From the NCBI GenBank assembly GCA_021613535.1, contig CP075496.1, forward strand, positions 3,658,001 through 3,722,000: 64,000 nucleotides of DNA, given 5' to 3'. The first letter of the stretch is position 1, and each line of letters starts with the position of its first letter. Source of the DNA: Adineta vaga (lineage: Eukaryota > Rotifera). Under the pieces are notes generated by a model. It made no database searches. It was not told where the DNA came from and saw only the letters and a program-made list of their open reading frames with translations. Shown one piece after another: positions 46,073-59,440 of this stretch. Made by a program: the position numbers and the translations under genes.

Positions 46073-46552
46073 CATGTCTTTCTTATTTCTGTTTGTGATC
46101 TTTTTCTTGTAGAGTGATTTGAAACTTTTGTATGTGTATATGTGAATTGAATTCGTTATTTCAGCAACGTTCTTTCAGATTTCTTTGTAAATAACTTATT
46201 ACTTGATACTTTTGAATATACTGATAACAAATTTTTAACTATTATTGATTTTATTCAGATTTTTCATTAATAATCGAGCTAAGAGTGAGTGTGAATGCGT
46301 GTATTTCTCTCTTCCTCACTAAGAATTTCTCGCGTTGCATAGATGGATAGAACTTCACTTTCTCGATATGAAATGAAAAGGCATATTTTCGATAAAAATC
46401 TCTAGAGTAACGAACAAAATGCGTCATCTATTTCATAAACAAATCTTGCGATTGGTTTGAAAGTTTTTAAAATCTCTTCTTCTTCTTCCTTTTCTATACA
46501 CACGGAACTTTCTTGACATCTCTTTTTTTCTTTTGTCAAGAATCTATTTGAC
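46073..46552. other. Spacer between POLDIP2 and the first kinase
   Basis: About 480 nt of 3' UTR and 5' flanking sequence. A TTCTTCTTCTTCC tract lies near 46480. The minus-strand open frame at 46402-46587 has no coding support. Confidence 0.4.
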
Positions 46553-48076
46553 ATGGCAGTGTCTGCAAGCGTTACTATAATCAACAAAATTCTTCAAAAT
46601 TGTTTGTATAGATTATATCATGCTAGAATTTTAAAACTAAAACTATTCATTATTTACTAGCAAAATATAGTGATACTCGAGAAAAATTACAAAAACTATT
46701 AATCGATCGTCAAATTCCTTATCTATCGTCGAATGATAGTTTAGAAGTATTGAAAGGCCTCGGTATTGGTACTTTTGGTAAAGTTGAAATAGTTTGTTAT
46801 CAAAATAGACTCTATGCTTATAAACATCCAATTTATAATTCTTTCAAACAGCGTAATAATATTCTTGAAGAAGCAATAAAATTAACTGATATTGTGGAAT
46901 ATCATCCAAACATCCAACGGTTATATTTTATTAATTTGAATACATTTGGCTTTCTCATGGAATATTGTGGATGTGGTTCACTTGACGCTCATGTACTCAA
47001 TGATAGTACCACATACACATTCATGGATGTACTTCATTGGAGTTATCAACTAGCGGATGCATTAAGTTTTTTACATTCAAGAAATATCAGTAAATAAAGT
47101 GGTTTTGACTAATTCAGATAGAGATTTATCTAGATTTTTCTTGTTCATAGTGCATCGAGATGTTAAAATGCAAAATGTTCTTTTGAAAGATGATTATCAT
47201 ACACTTGTTCTTACTGATTATGGTACAGCAACAGAACTAGGTAGAAGTTTACTGACAAATCAAGTTGGAACACCAAGTATGTAATTTTTCAAATAAATTT
47301 CATAGTTGTTATTTGGATAATGGTTTTGTTTTAAATATTGGATTCGTTAAGTTTCATTTGTAGGTTACTAAACATATGCTTGTTATATTTAGTTATAATG
47401 GCACCTGAAGTTTGTAGTGGTACAAAATATACTGAAAAATGTGATATCTATTCATGGGCTATTGTATTTCATCAATTACTCTCAAAACAAAGTAATCCAT
47501 ATGGCGATTCAAAATTCACTTCATTTGGTATTTTATTAAAATCTGTTTTGAAATTTTTTCTTTAAGAACTTATTCATTTTCTTTACAATAGCTTTATTGA
47601 TCAAAATAAGTATGGAGAATTATCGTCCATGTAAGTTGGAGAAGTGTCCAAAGTTACTCGATGCATTAATGTATCGTTCATGGCACTCTGATCCGAAAGA
47701 ACGTCCAACATTGTCATTCATAAAGAAAGTTCTTCGCTTAATAATCAACACATTACCAAAAGACAAAGCAGAATATTCTCAAGCAATGATTCTTGTTGAT
47801 AAACAGCAATGGGTAAATAATTGCAGTGAACCGGAAAAACATTTGCTAACTGAACCACTTTCGAATAATGAAACATCGATGAACATTTATCAAGATTGTT
47901 TAAGAACAACAAAGCATGTTTTAGACATAAAAAAGGACCTTTCAGACATAAATCAACAATTAAATCAATGTTGGAAAGAAAAAGAAACAAAATCTGATCA
48001 TTACGATCAAATATTGACTGAAAACGAACGATTACAACAAGAAATCGAACGATTACGTGGAAAAATCCATTCATAA
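46553..48076 (+). CDS. TAK1-like protein kinase, copy 1
   Basis: Five exons: 46553-46601, 46661-47089, 47151-47276, 47393-47527 and 47592-48076, giving 407 residues. The kinase domain has a Gly loop GIGTFGKV, the beta-3 Lys in LYAYKHP, the alpha-C Glu in ILEEAIKL, MHRDVKMQN, a DYG in place of DFG (VLTDYGTAT), IMAPEV and HSDPKERPTL. The DxGTA and MAPEV spacing and the closing LRLIINTLP match MAP3K7 (TAK1) better than other kinases. After the domain, about 110 residues end in a coiled coil (LTENERLQQEIERLRGK). The first exon is tiny (MAVSASVTIINKIL) and matches copy 2 in length and phase. All catalytic residues are present, so it is probably active. Upstream position in stress or immune signalling is inferred. 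Confidence 0.85.
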
Positions 48077-48592
48077 TGTTTGTCTGAAATAGTGAATATT
48101 TGTGTAGTTGTTTTTTTCCTAATAATACACGCATAATCTTATGAAATACAATAATAAATTGATATAATCTGTATTTAATCGAAGCTATTTGCTTGTTTCA
48201 GAAATCAATACTACTTCTGTGAATAAGTTATTTTGAAGGACATACAATATTCTATCAAGAATATTTGTATCGAAACTATTATGTTTCTGCCTGTATAAAC
48301 ATTGAGGATTTCGATAATCTCAACTATTCTTCGAAAGTTTGATTATAGTTCCGTTCAAATTATTATCGTTTTACGAGTATGAATTGATATTTCTTTCTAT
48401 TCGAATACAAATTCGACTAAATGCGCCATCTATTCTATTTGAAAATAAATAAAATGATTCACATTGATAAAGAACCCCTCTATTGGTTATTCTTTTGAAA
48501 AAAACATATGTTTGCGTCTACTTTATTTGTCTTTTTCCCATTACGAAGAACATTGAAAAAAATTTCCGTTTTTTCTTCAACAATTCCATCCT
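48077..48592. other. Spacer between the tandem kinases
   Basis: About 515 nt with no gene. Contains the 3' UTR of copy 1 and the 5' region of copy 2. Confidence 0.4.
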
Positions 48593-50246
48593 ATGGATAT
48601 TGCAACTAAAGAACAAATTGTTAATGAAATACTACCAAGAGCTCAAAAAGGTTTGTCATATCATCGATGCACTCATCCTACCCTACAAGAAGTTGGAAAA
48701 AAATAAAAATTGTATTGTGTTTTTCTTTTCAAATAGAAGGTGGTAATGTTCTTCGAGAGAAATTACGTAAACTGTTAGTGGAACGTCAAATTCCATTTAT
48801 ACCGTTAACAACTGAAATAGAATCACTTCGTTCATTGGGTTATGGTGTATTTGGTATAGTTGAATTAATCCGCTATCAGAAGAAACTATATGCACATAAA
48901 CGAGCACGACAAACGACAAATGAACAACGTAATAGTATTCTTGAAGAAGGCATAAAATTAACTGATATTGCCGAACATCATCCAAATATTCAACGTTTAA
49001 ATTTTATCAATCTTCGAACATTTGGCATTGTTATTGATTATTGTAGTAATGGGTCATTAGACGTTTTTGTTCGAGAAAAACATTCGAATTATACACTAGT
49101 TGATGTACTCAATTGGGGTTATCAATTAGCCGATGCATTGAGTTTTTTACATTCTAAAAAGATCAGTAAGTTTAAATTATTTCTATAAGATAGTTTACTT
49201 GATTAATCTTTTAGTTCATCGTGATGTTAAAATGCAAAATATTCTTTTGAAAGATAACTATCATACACTTGTTCTTACTGATTATGGCACGGCTACACAG
49301 CTTGGAAAAAGTTGGATGACAGATAATGTTGGAACGCCAAGTATGTACACTATCATATATATATATATATATAAAACGATATTTTCCAGTTTATTCTCTA
49401 TTCTGTTATCAAAATGCAAAAGAACATAAATAGTTACGTTAATCGATACATGAAGTATTCTGTAAGAAAATGTGCATAGATTCCCATCTTAATTTTTGAT
49501 AACTATTTCTCGTCGACTAAAGTGCAAATCAACAGAAAAAGAAACAGACTTGACTAGAATATATCGAAATTTAGATAACTATATAACAAGAATCTTCATT
49601 TAGTCACTATGGCACCTGAAGTTTTTGCTTATAATCAATATGCTGAACAATGTGATACTTATTCGTGGGCAATCGTTTTTTGGCAATTGTTTTCGAAACA
49701 ATTATTACCGTACGGTAATCAAGGCAAAGGTTTGTTTTACTATATATTCGAATCATTTTCTCAACGATGCCTTATTTTCATATAGGTTTTTTGATATCTG
49801 TTGTTCGAGAAAAACTTCGTCCACCAAAATTGAACCATTGTCCTGAACTATTCATTGCTTTATTATATCGTGCATGGCATTCTGATCCGAATGAACGTCC
49901 AACATTGTTATTGATTAAGAAAATTCTACGATTAATATTAAATACATTACCAAAGCAGAAAGAAGAATATTCCGAAGAAAGAATTAGTGAACTTTATAAT
50001 CAATGGACCAATGAATATATTCTCTCAGAAAAATATCTTCCGAGTGAACCACGTTTAATCAATGAACAATCTATGAATCTTTATCAAGAACATCTCACAA
50101 TTATGGAACGAATCATCGCTATTGAAAAAGATATTCGTGAATTAAAACAAAAACAAGCTAAACATGATCATTACGATCAATTATTAGATGAAAATGAACA
50201 ATTAAGAAAAGAAATTGATATGATACGACCAAAAGTAGTTCAGTAA
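48593..50246 (+). CDS. TAK1-like protein kinase, copy 2
   Basis: Five exons: 48593-48650, 48737-49165, 49215-49340, 49604-49729 and 49786-50246, giving 399 residues. All intron positions and phases match copy 1, and exons 2 and 3 have the same lengths. The motifs are GYGVFGIV, LYAHKRA, ILEEGIKL, IHRDVKMQN, again DYG, TMAPEV and HSDPNERPTL, then a coiled coil (LLDENEQLRKEIDMI). The two copies are diverged throughout, so the duplication is not recent. Intron 3 is longer (263 nt) and contains a TA run. Substrates and partners are unknown; TAK1 relatives act above JNK/p38 and NF-kB. Confidence 0.85.
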
Positions 50247-51453
50247 AGAAGGTAATCAATATTTGTGTACAGTGAAATGAAAATATATTTATATATCAAT
50301 GTGCTATTTTGTTTTTTTTTCCAATCGATTTTCATTTTGTTATGATTTTATTGTATTGTTCCTTTTTTTTTTAAGAAAAAAGAAAGGTGTAAAGCTTCAC
50401 ATATGGGTCTTATATTATAAGCATATAGAATATGGATTGTTTTTCTCTTTCTTTTCTAATTTCGACAAAATAATCGATCGGGTAAGATTGTTTATTTCAG
50501 AAATATGTTTAGTGGATTAAAACAAATCCGGGAGAGAGTATGTTTTGGTAAGCATTTGTTTTCTTTTTCTTGAAAAGTTTGTTTGTTTGTTTGTTTTTTC
50601 ATTGAAAATAACATCTCTTTTTTATTCCTTAAGATTCATATTCATAATGTTGCTTTTCATGAAACAATAATCGTAAGTTGATTAATATACAATGAAATTC
50701 TTAGCTATGCTATCTAACTGCTTTGAGTTCTTCTAATCAAATGAGACAAATATTTTTCATTATCAAACGATCGTATAGGATCTACTTTACAATAAATAGT
50801 TCTTGATGAGTGTTTATAAGACAAAAGCTAAGGTAATGGAACTAATTCATTGTTAATATACACCGTAAACTTTATCTAGAAGAATCAAACAATGAATTTG
50901 AGTTTGTATGTGTTTTTCAGAAATTGAATTAATTATTTTTTTCTTTTCTATTTTAGTTTACATTTATAATTTGACTTTTTTTCCCCTTCTGAACAAATTG
51001 TTTATCTAAAATCTAATATTTTCATGAAAACTATGAAAACATCAAAATATAGGAATGCAAGTTTCTCGATATACTTCGTTAAGAGAAAGTAAACTGTCTC
51101 TATATATAAGTCTTCTATGGGATATGTCATTATAGAGCAGTTTTAATTAAAACTACTCGTAGCTCTGAATGATTGTATAACTTAATGTATATTAATATAT
51201 CTTTTTCTATAAAATTTTATTTTTTGTTTTCATTTCTTGTTCAAGATAATATTTTTTTTCTATTTTGAATTGTCAATTTATCTGTCTTTCAAAGGGGAAT
51301 AGTTGTATATTGGCCTAATCTAGACTCGTGTTTTGATATTTTTCGAGGTAAATTAAAAGTGACTTTTGTTTTGCGAAACATCAATCATTTTATTTATTTA
51401 TTCTAGTCATTTCCCCATTCCAATTAAATAATTTCAAATCAAATCAAGCTCCC
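50247..51453. other. Intergenic region before PCF11
   Basis: About 1.2 kb of AT-rich sequence. Contains a GTTTGTTTGTTTG run near 50580 and long T tracts. CTAG at about 51406 lies 48 nt before the PCF11 start and may be a 5' UTR acceptor. No gene was seen. Confidence 0.4.
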
Positions 51454-54400
51454 ATGGCTGTCAAAGATGATTATCAAGATTTTAAAAATGCGTTAGAAGA
51501 TTTAAAACTCAATAGTAAACCACTAATTAATTTTTTAACAATACTTGCTGAAGAAAAAGTACATAATGCACCGCAAATTGTACGCGCTATCGAAGAACGT
51601 ATACTTGAAGTATGTAACAATAAATTTCTTTTTCTTTTATTCAATAAAAAAATATGAATTGAACATTATTTTTTAGAGTAAAGGTGATTGCGTTCTACCT
51701 GTATTGTATGTACTTGATTCAATAGTAAAGAATTTACGTTCAAAAATTTATATACAATTGTTTGAAAATAAACTACCTGTCGTCTTTGCAAGTGCTTTCA
51801 ATAAGGTTTGAAGAAGAAACGTGACTTTTAAAGAACAGAAAGAGATTGATGCAAATGATTTTAGGTTGATGAACGTGTACGTTTAGCGATGTTTAAGCTT
51901 CGTCAAACATGGCCATCACACTTCTCAAATGCGGTATTACATAATCTCGATAGTAGAACCCATTACATCGATCCAGCATGGCCGATTACAGCTCGAGTGC
52001 CCGAAGCAAGTCCGTCCACCCCAACCATTCATATCAATCCAGATTTTATTCAACGTGTAAAGAAACTTTACATACATCGCTTTATTTTTTCTTATGCAAT
52101 TTATCTTCTTCTAGAATCCAACAACAACTACCAATCAACAGAAATTACCTGTAAAATCAGATGATCATGTTCGTAGTGGAAATCAAACAACTATGAAAAG
52201 TTCTGAAGTATCATCATCATCGAGAGATGATAGTTATCATATGATACCAATCGATCGAAAAGAAATTGAATCAAATTTACACAAAGAGAGTAATGGTGAA
52301 AATCAATTAAAAGCGAAAAAAGAAGGAAATAGTTCATCAACGAATAGTAAAGAAAGTTCAACAATAGATAAAATGAAATCACACTCAATGGTTAATAACG
52401 AGATTAAGACAGATAATCATGAAGATGATGAGTAAGATTTCCTTGAATTATATGTTAAAAAATTTATCTTGATTTTTGTTTTGGAATATTAAGTGAAGTA
52501 TTGTTTGGTGGAACGGATATCGATTATCGAGATACTGATGTAGCAACACAACAAAAGACAACAACAGCAACGACGACGACGACAAATACAGATATGGATC
52601 GTTTATTTGAATTGAATTCTGAATGTTTTTCATTAGCTGAACAAAAATTTAAATCCAAAGAACTGTCATCAGAAGAATATCAAGCAACATTGAAATTACT
52701 TCAAAATATACTTCAAAGTGAAGTTCATAGATTAACTGTATCAACAAGGTTAGTATTGTTCAATTTTTTCCTTGATTGCGAATTAAGTTTCTGTGATATA
52801 AGAGATAAACTAACTAAATGAATGGATCATAAATATTACATACGGAAAGAGTCTATGAACTACGGTTATAATTCGTTTTAGTACAACTTCATCTGGCATT
52901 AATGGCAATAATCAATCGATTGCAATCGCTTCTACTGCAGTCAATACGATTCCAACATCCAACAATTTATTTCCACAATCATCTCTTCAATTTCCTTCTG
53001 CTCATCCAACAACAACAATAGCAGCAGCTACCACAACACCTTCATTATCAACATTTCCATTTGCTGGTTTCGGTAATGATACTCAACGTCATGCAATGCA
53101 AATTTTAGCTGCTGTTAGCGCTTCTCCATCGTTTGCTTCCCATTATAATATTTTACCATATATTCCACCTTTACCACCAGCTCCACCTCCATTTACTCTT
53201 CTTCCAAATGCATTTCCATCATCTACAACATCTGATCGACTTAGTCCATCCATCAAACGTCCACATGATGATACGTCTATCAATAATCATCATTCTGATG
53301 ATGATTCAAAACGAGCACGTTATGATGGATCATTGACTCGATCACATAATTTTGATGGAGAAAATATTGCAGCTGTACCGTCACTGCTCGATGCAAATAT
53401 CAATACATTAAAAAAGTATACAGATAAAAATTGAATTTGGAATAATTTCTTAATGTTATGATTTTTCTTTTTCTATTCGAAGAAAATATTTGGGTGTTAT
53501 TCAACAATTATATATTGGTAAATATCAATGTCGTGTTTGTGGTCTTCGTTTTTCTGCTAAACAAAAACATCTCTATACACATCATCTTGATTGGCATTAT
53601 TGGCAAAATCGGCAAGCAACAGCATCGCAAGCATTATTAGAAAGTTGTAGAGATTGGTATCCATCTCTACAAGAATGGACAGTTTATGAAGAAAATATCA
53701 ATGAACAAATACGAAATCATCAAATGATGGCAGCACAAAAGCGACATACAAAAGACATTGATCACAAATCTATTATATCCAATGAAGTTGTACCTTGTTC
53801 ATCGAAAGGCAATGGTGATATTGATGATGATGTAAGTTTAGTCAAAGTAGCATTTGCACTCACATATGCGATGGAAGAATTTAAATAAAATCTTTTACTT
53901 CTAGCGTTGTTATGTTTGTCATGATCCATTTGAAAATTTCTTTGATGATAATCGTGAAGAATGGTGTTTGAAAGATGCAATACGTGTTGATGGTAAAACG
54001 TATCATCCAATTTGTTATCAAGATGTAAAATTTCATGTAAATAGACGATTATTATATAGTTTATATTTAAAATTTTTTTTTTCAAATAGGAAACTGATGA
54101 GAAACCATCGACTTCGGATTCTTTAACATTACCAGAACCGTTAATTGATGAAACTAGCAGTCATTCATCAGATTCTCAAGTGGTTGATAATGCCATGGCA
54201 TTTGTGAATATTAAATCTGAAAATGAAGATACATTTGATAAAGATCCATCATCCATATCAGAAGAATCAACAAAACCAAATTATGTATCATCAATGTCAT
54301 TTGTGAATCTTGTAGAAACAATATTTATTAAAAAAGAAGATCTTAAACCAATTGAAAATCTCGATTCTGTAACCATGAATGTCAAAGAAGAATTATTAGA

Positions 54401-54509
54401 TCCAAGAACAAAATCAGACGAAATACCATTTTTATCAATAAAACCTGAAAATGAATGTGAATTTCTGATTGATAGAGCCACCGACAATATTGAAACACTG
54501 TCGGAATAA
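51454..54509 (+). CDS. PCF11: Pre-mRNA cleavage complex II protein PCF11
   Basis: Multi-exon gene, first exon 51454-51609 (MAVKDDYQDFKNALEDL). The N-terminal CID domain contains FLTILAEEKV, LPVLYVLDSIVKNLR, KVDERVRLAMFKLRQTW and YIDPAWPI; it binds the RNA polymerase II C-terminal domain. A long Ser/Asn/Pro-rich middle follows. Near the C-terminus are two PCF11-type zinc fingers: KYQCRVCGLRFSAKQKHL with THHLDWHYWQNRQ, and CYVCHDPFENFF with EEWCLKDAIRVDGKTYHP, CY. The final acidic tail has VNIKSENED and VKEELLD motifs resembling the vertebrate tail. PCF11 couples 3' end cleavage to transcription termination. Stop at 54507-54509. Confidence 0.94.
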
Positions 54510-57026
54510 GATTTTTTTTCTTTGCCTCTCATTTGATTTCTACGAGTTTATTTTTTGCGTATAATGTATGTGTGTTTCTTCATGTGCTCTTATTTTTTAA
54601 ATTGTGCGTGGTATTTGTGCGTACATAAGACTCAAAATAAAGAATATATATATGTATACAGGTTGTATCTTCATTGTCTACGGTTTCCAGTACAATCTGA
54701 ACAAAATATTTATGCTCATAAGTCTGAGAATCTCGTGAATCAGTTTTATTAAGACGTTCATTGTGTACGGATCGTCCCTACGCTCAATTGTATTTTCCTC
54801 TAAATCATCCGGATTTGGCTTCATCCATCTTACAACAACATTGGTTTGATGCATGAAAAAATTTCACACAAGATTTTCATACTTTTCTCTGTACATTAAC
54901 AAAAGTTATTTTAACTTTGAGTTATTTTTTTCCTTTACATAGGTATTATAGGATGAAAAGAAAAGAAATTTTTTTCGAACGAATGAAAACAATATTTTGG
55001 AAAATATTTTTTGAAAATTTCGAAGATTGCTGTCTCTCCCTCTCTTTCTTTATTATTTCAGACGGTAAAATGTCCCTGTCTATTGATGATTAGAATATAT
55101 ATATGTTTGTTTTGAAATACTTATTACAAAAATTTACTGTTCTTCGTAATGGCAGAATAACCGATACGATTCTTTGCGATGGCATGTTAAACATTTCTGT
55201 TTTCCGTCATCCTCTATCGTCTGTAGTAACGATTGGTGGGCATTCTATTCTACTACAATTGATTGAGTAGAAAAGACAACTGGTGAAGATGATGGTATGT
55301 GAATAAAGAATGCCACAGCTATCTGCTTGCATAATATAATTAGTAATTCATTTTTCTTACAAATTTTTTTTCTCTAAAATCATCATATCATCTGATAGTT
55401 TCGTTTTGAATCAGTTTTAAATCTGTTTCTCAATCTAAGACGTTTTTGATCTCCTCCACCATCTTTCACCAACGATCATTTATGCATTATTATGCAATCT
55501 AGTCTCGATTACTTTTGTAAATAATACTATAACGTATAAATTAACATTTCGAGTACGTTGTTTTTTTTTCTCTAAAGAATTTAGGATGTTACTTCGTATT
55601 TGTTAAGTAAATCTTTTCCCATCATGTATCTAATTTGTTTATTAAACTCAAGCAAAAATTTAGAATGAAATTAAAAGTTGCATCTTTGACTTTAAGTTTT
55701 GTTTAGCTATGTTAGGTTCATTCGAAATTATGCATTTGAACCTTCACACATATTTACAATGGCAATTAGACATAACTTCAAGCGCATACTAATGTGTTTC
55801 TGTGTACATGAGATAACCATATAATTATAGTATGCGAAAGGCTTATTTAGATTAATACTTTTCTCTAGGTAAGTTGATACCTCTATGTTTTTGTGCAAAT
55901 AAATCCCTGTATATATCAGTCATTATTGTTAAAAAGAAGGAATAATTTAACATCAACGATATCAGGGAATTTTCTTTTCTTTTCTGTGGAGTAAACTATT
56001 TATATTTTGAGTCTTGAAATCGAGAAATATATTACTTCGTAATTTGTATTATCTTTTTCGATACGCATGCATGATTACAATCATTATATGATTTTGTAAA
56101 TATATGCGTGCAAATATTTATGCTCTCGCTCGACCCACATCATTATTAGTATAAAATAAAAGAATGACGTTCGTTTCATCATCCTTTTTCTCGTTCATTT
56201 CTTGTCATTATCATCGTTCTCAATCTTTGAGTTTTCCATTAATCATTCATTCAAGAAACGGGGAAAAGCTTTTTTTTTCTTCTAAATGTGTAAAAAAAAA
56301 ACTTATTGTATGATGAAGATAAGCATTTGTAAGGTCTAGCTTCATTTTATCACCAAAAACACAAAAGAAATCGATTTTAATAAGTAAAAACAAACTTTCC
56401 TTGGTTTTCTTCCTTTTTTTGTATATTTATCAAAATAATCGAACTTCTCTTGTCTTTCATTCTATCTCATTCATAAGCAATTTTCTTCACGTTGTCTTTT
56501 CTATAAGATTATGAAAAGACTAGTTCTGATGACGGTTTTTCTTTGTCACAATTTTATACTAAGATATGTCATTTGAATACAGAACTGAGATACGTCGACA
56601 GACATCTGAGTACTTGTGAAGAAAAACAGAGCAGATGTTATATTCATCATCTAATAATTAATGTTAAGAAAATATTCTTAGAAAAGGACGATTTGTGACC
56701 TTCCTTTCAACTTTGATAGTTTACCTACAATATATAACAGACCATAAAGCAATGGTCTAACTTGTCATTTTAGAGTAACCTTCGTTTCTTTGATTTTTAT
56801 GCTTTGTTGCATGCTCGCATTTTGTTCATTTTATATAACCATAAAAGTCTTTCACGTGTAAATCATTTTTGAGAATAATGCATGGGAGTATGATGTACGG
56901 ATGCGATACTTCATAAACGTTGTAGTATTACATCATTATGTCTAAGATAAATACATTCTCATACTTCAAACTATGAACATGTGTGAAGTGAAATTTTCTT
57001 TTTCTTTCTAGAGTTGAATTTTAATC
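54510..57026. other. Long gene-poor region after PCF11
   Basis: About 2.5 kb. AATAAA motifs near 54637 may end PCF11. A stretch at about 54720-54857 is open and coding-like without an ATG (PYAQLYFPLNHPDLASS). The remainder is AT-rich with no recognisable gene, RNA or element. CTTTCTTTCTAG at 57000-57011 precedes the SLC17 start by 15 nt. Confidence 0.45.
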
Positions 57027-59440
57027 ATGAAAAAGAATAAAGAAGTTTATGTAGTTAGTGGAACTACTGAGCCAACAAAAGGTAAGAACAATACGATATT
57101 AATCTAAGAGTGAATATAAATAATAACTTTATTTTTACCAATAGCTCCACTTGTGTGTTCAGTACGTCTTCTTCTTGCTTGTTTGGCATTTCTTGGTTTC
57201 TTTCTTTGTTATGCACAACGAAATGGACTCGCGTATGAATTTGATATATTTTCTTAAAAGAAAATTAGCTTCCTGTTTTATGTTTTTTTTTGTTAGAGTT
57301 GGTATTGTTTGTATGGTTAATCCTGCTGCAGATACTTTTAATTTAACACGAAGCAGTGATTCTCCTGTTGTTCATCGTAATATTCCAGCATCATGTCATA
57401 AACATACAATACAACGAACTCGATCTGTAAGCATATGATACTTAATTATAATTAACATTTTATTCAAATATGTATGTGTCACAGGAGAGTCAAGTACTTC
57501 TATGGCCAAAACAAACACGTGGAGTAATTCTTGGCTCGTTTTATTGGGGCTATGCTCTGACGCAAGTTGCATCATCAGTAGCTGTGAATATATTTGGACC
57601 AAAACGTTTTCTTGCATTACTAATATTTATTTCCTCATTCGCTACCATACTCTTACCAGTGTTCTCAAAACTTCATCCATCATTTGTCATTTTATTACGT
57701 GTTGTGGCTGGAGCAGCTCAGGTATAGCTAATAATCTATTTCCTTTTATTGTCTCTTGTTCATGTGAAAGCAGACTAGTCTGATCGTTTGATTCATTATT
57801 GAGAATATTCTTTGTTTTCTCATGGGATTTCTTGCAAGATTTCACTCTTGTCATCGGTGATGCTACTCTTGAGTAATCACTCTTAACTCTCAGCAAAATA
57901 AAGAAGGAAACTTCTTCTTCTTCTTCTTCTATCCGTTTATAACGACTTTCATTACTTCAAAGGGTGGTCTATGGCCAACAATATTTCGTTTTTGGGCATC
58001 ATGGGCACCAGCATCCGAACGAACAACTCTCTTATCTCTTCAATCTTCGGGTAAAATTAATTATTTTACTTTTTGAGACGCGATATAACCTCTATATTTA
58101 GGACCATCCATGGGTACAATCGTTTCATTGATAATTGGTGGCATTTTTTGCACATTCTCATTGAGTGATGCATTACCATTTATATTTCGATATGGTTGGT
58201 CATTCTTCTTCTATCTTCTTGGTAAAAAACGAATAATAGTAACATTGTAGAAAACAATCTAAAATCTGCTTTTTGAATAATTAAGGTAGTCTTGGTGTTG
58301 TTTGGTCAGTTATATGGCTTATTATGGCTAGTGATACACCTGCAACGAATCGAAACATATCAGAAAATGAAAAAGAATATATTCGATCATGTAAAGCTGC
58401 TGAAAAAATTCAAGATGGAAAAACAGTAAGAAGATGCAAATTATTTTCTGAATATTTTTGATTAATTATCTTCTTTACAGAAGACTCCATGGGGAGCAAT
58501 GTTACGATCACAAGGCTTTTGGTGTATACTTATAGCAATGGTTTTCTGTGATTTTGGTCTTTATGGTATGCATATATTGATAAATTTCGTTTAAAAAGCA
58601 CGCAATTTTTTCTCATCCAATAGCTATTTGGGCAGTTGTACCAGAATATATGAACGAAGTTTTATTATTCAGTATTGAAGAAAATGGTTTTCTATCGGCA
58701 TTACCACATGTAGCTAGCTTTATTGTGGTAATATTAACAGGTGGTTTAGCAGATTTTATTATAAAAAAAAAGTATTTATCACGTGTTAATACACGAAAAC
58801 TATTTCATGGCATTGGAACATTATCACCAGCTATATGTCTTCTTTTAATATCATTTCTTGATTGTGAACGTCGATATTTAGCTGTTACCTTATTAATTAT
58901 TGGAGTTGCATTAAAGTAAGAATAAGTAATCATTTGAATAGTTTATTTTTCAAAATTTATTTCAGTGGTTTGATGATGTCAGGAGGATATGTTGTCAACG
59001 TTAGTGATTTTAGCGGTGTTCATTCAGGTGTTGTTTTTGGTATTTGTAATACAGTTTGTAAGAAAAATATATAATCATAAATTCTAAATGAAAATAATTG
59101 CTTTATTTAGCAAGTATTGGTGGATTTTGTGCACCATATATAACAAGTATTATTACAAAAAATGTTTGTATTATATAGTAGATTAAATATAATTTTGTTG
59201 TATACAATTGATTTCTTTTCTTTTTAGAAAACAGCAACGGAATGGAAATTAGCATTTATGCTCTATGCTGCATCATTTCTTATTTCTGCAATAGGATTTT
59301 CTCTTTTAGCTCGTGGTGAAACCGAAGCATGGGCACGTGATGATGTTCATGATGAAAAGATCAATTATGATGTTGATGCAAATAAAGAACTGATGGAAAT
59401 GAACACAGCAGGTGTTGTACCACAAGATGTAGTTGTTTAA
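57027..59440 (+). CDS. SLC17-family anion transporter
   Basis: About a dozen exons from ATG at 57027 (exon 1 to 57081) to TAA at 59440. The translation has about 12 hydrophobic segments in major-facilitator order. Diagnostic stretches are VRLLLACLAFLGFFLCYAQR, VGIVCMVNP, WPKQTRGVILGSFYWGYALT, GPKRFLALLIF, GLWPTIFRFWASWAPASERT, PWGAMLRSQGFWC, VPEYMNEVL and FGICNTV. The loop 1-2 insert (SDSPVVHRN with Cys) is luminal or external. SLC17 members carry phosphate, sialic acid, glutamate or nucleotides, mostly into vesicles or lysosomes. The family is clear but the substrate is not. The C-terminal tail is acidic. An AATAAA lies at 59618-59623. Confidence 0.9.

Noticed and set aside
57724-57960. Possible snoRNA in the longest SLC17 intron
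   Set aside because: A GTGATGC resembles a C box but no D box with a closing stem was found at a suitable distance.
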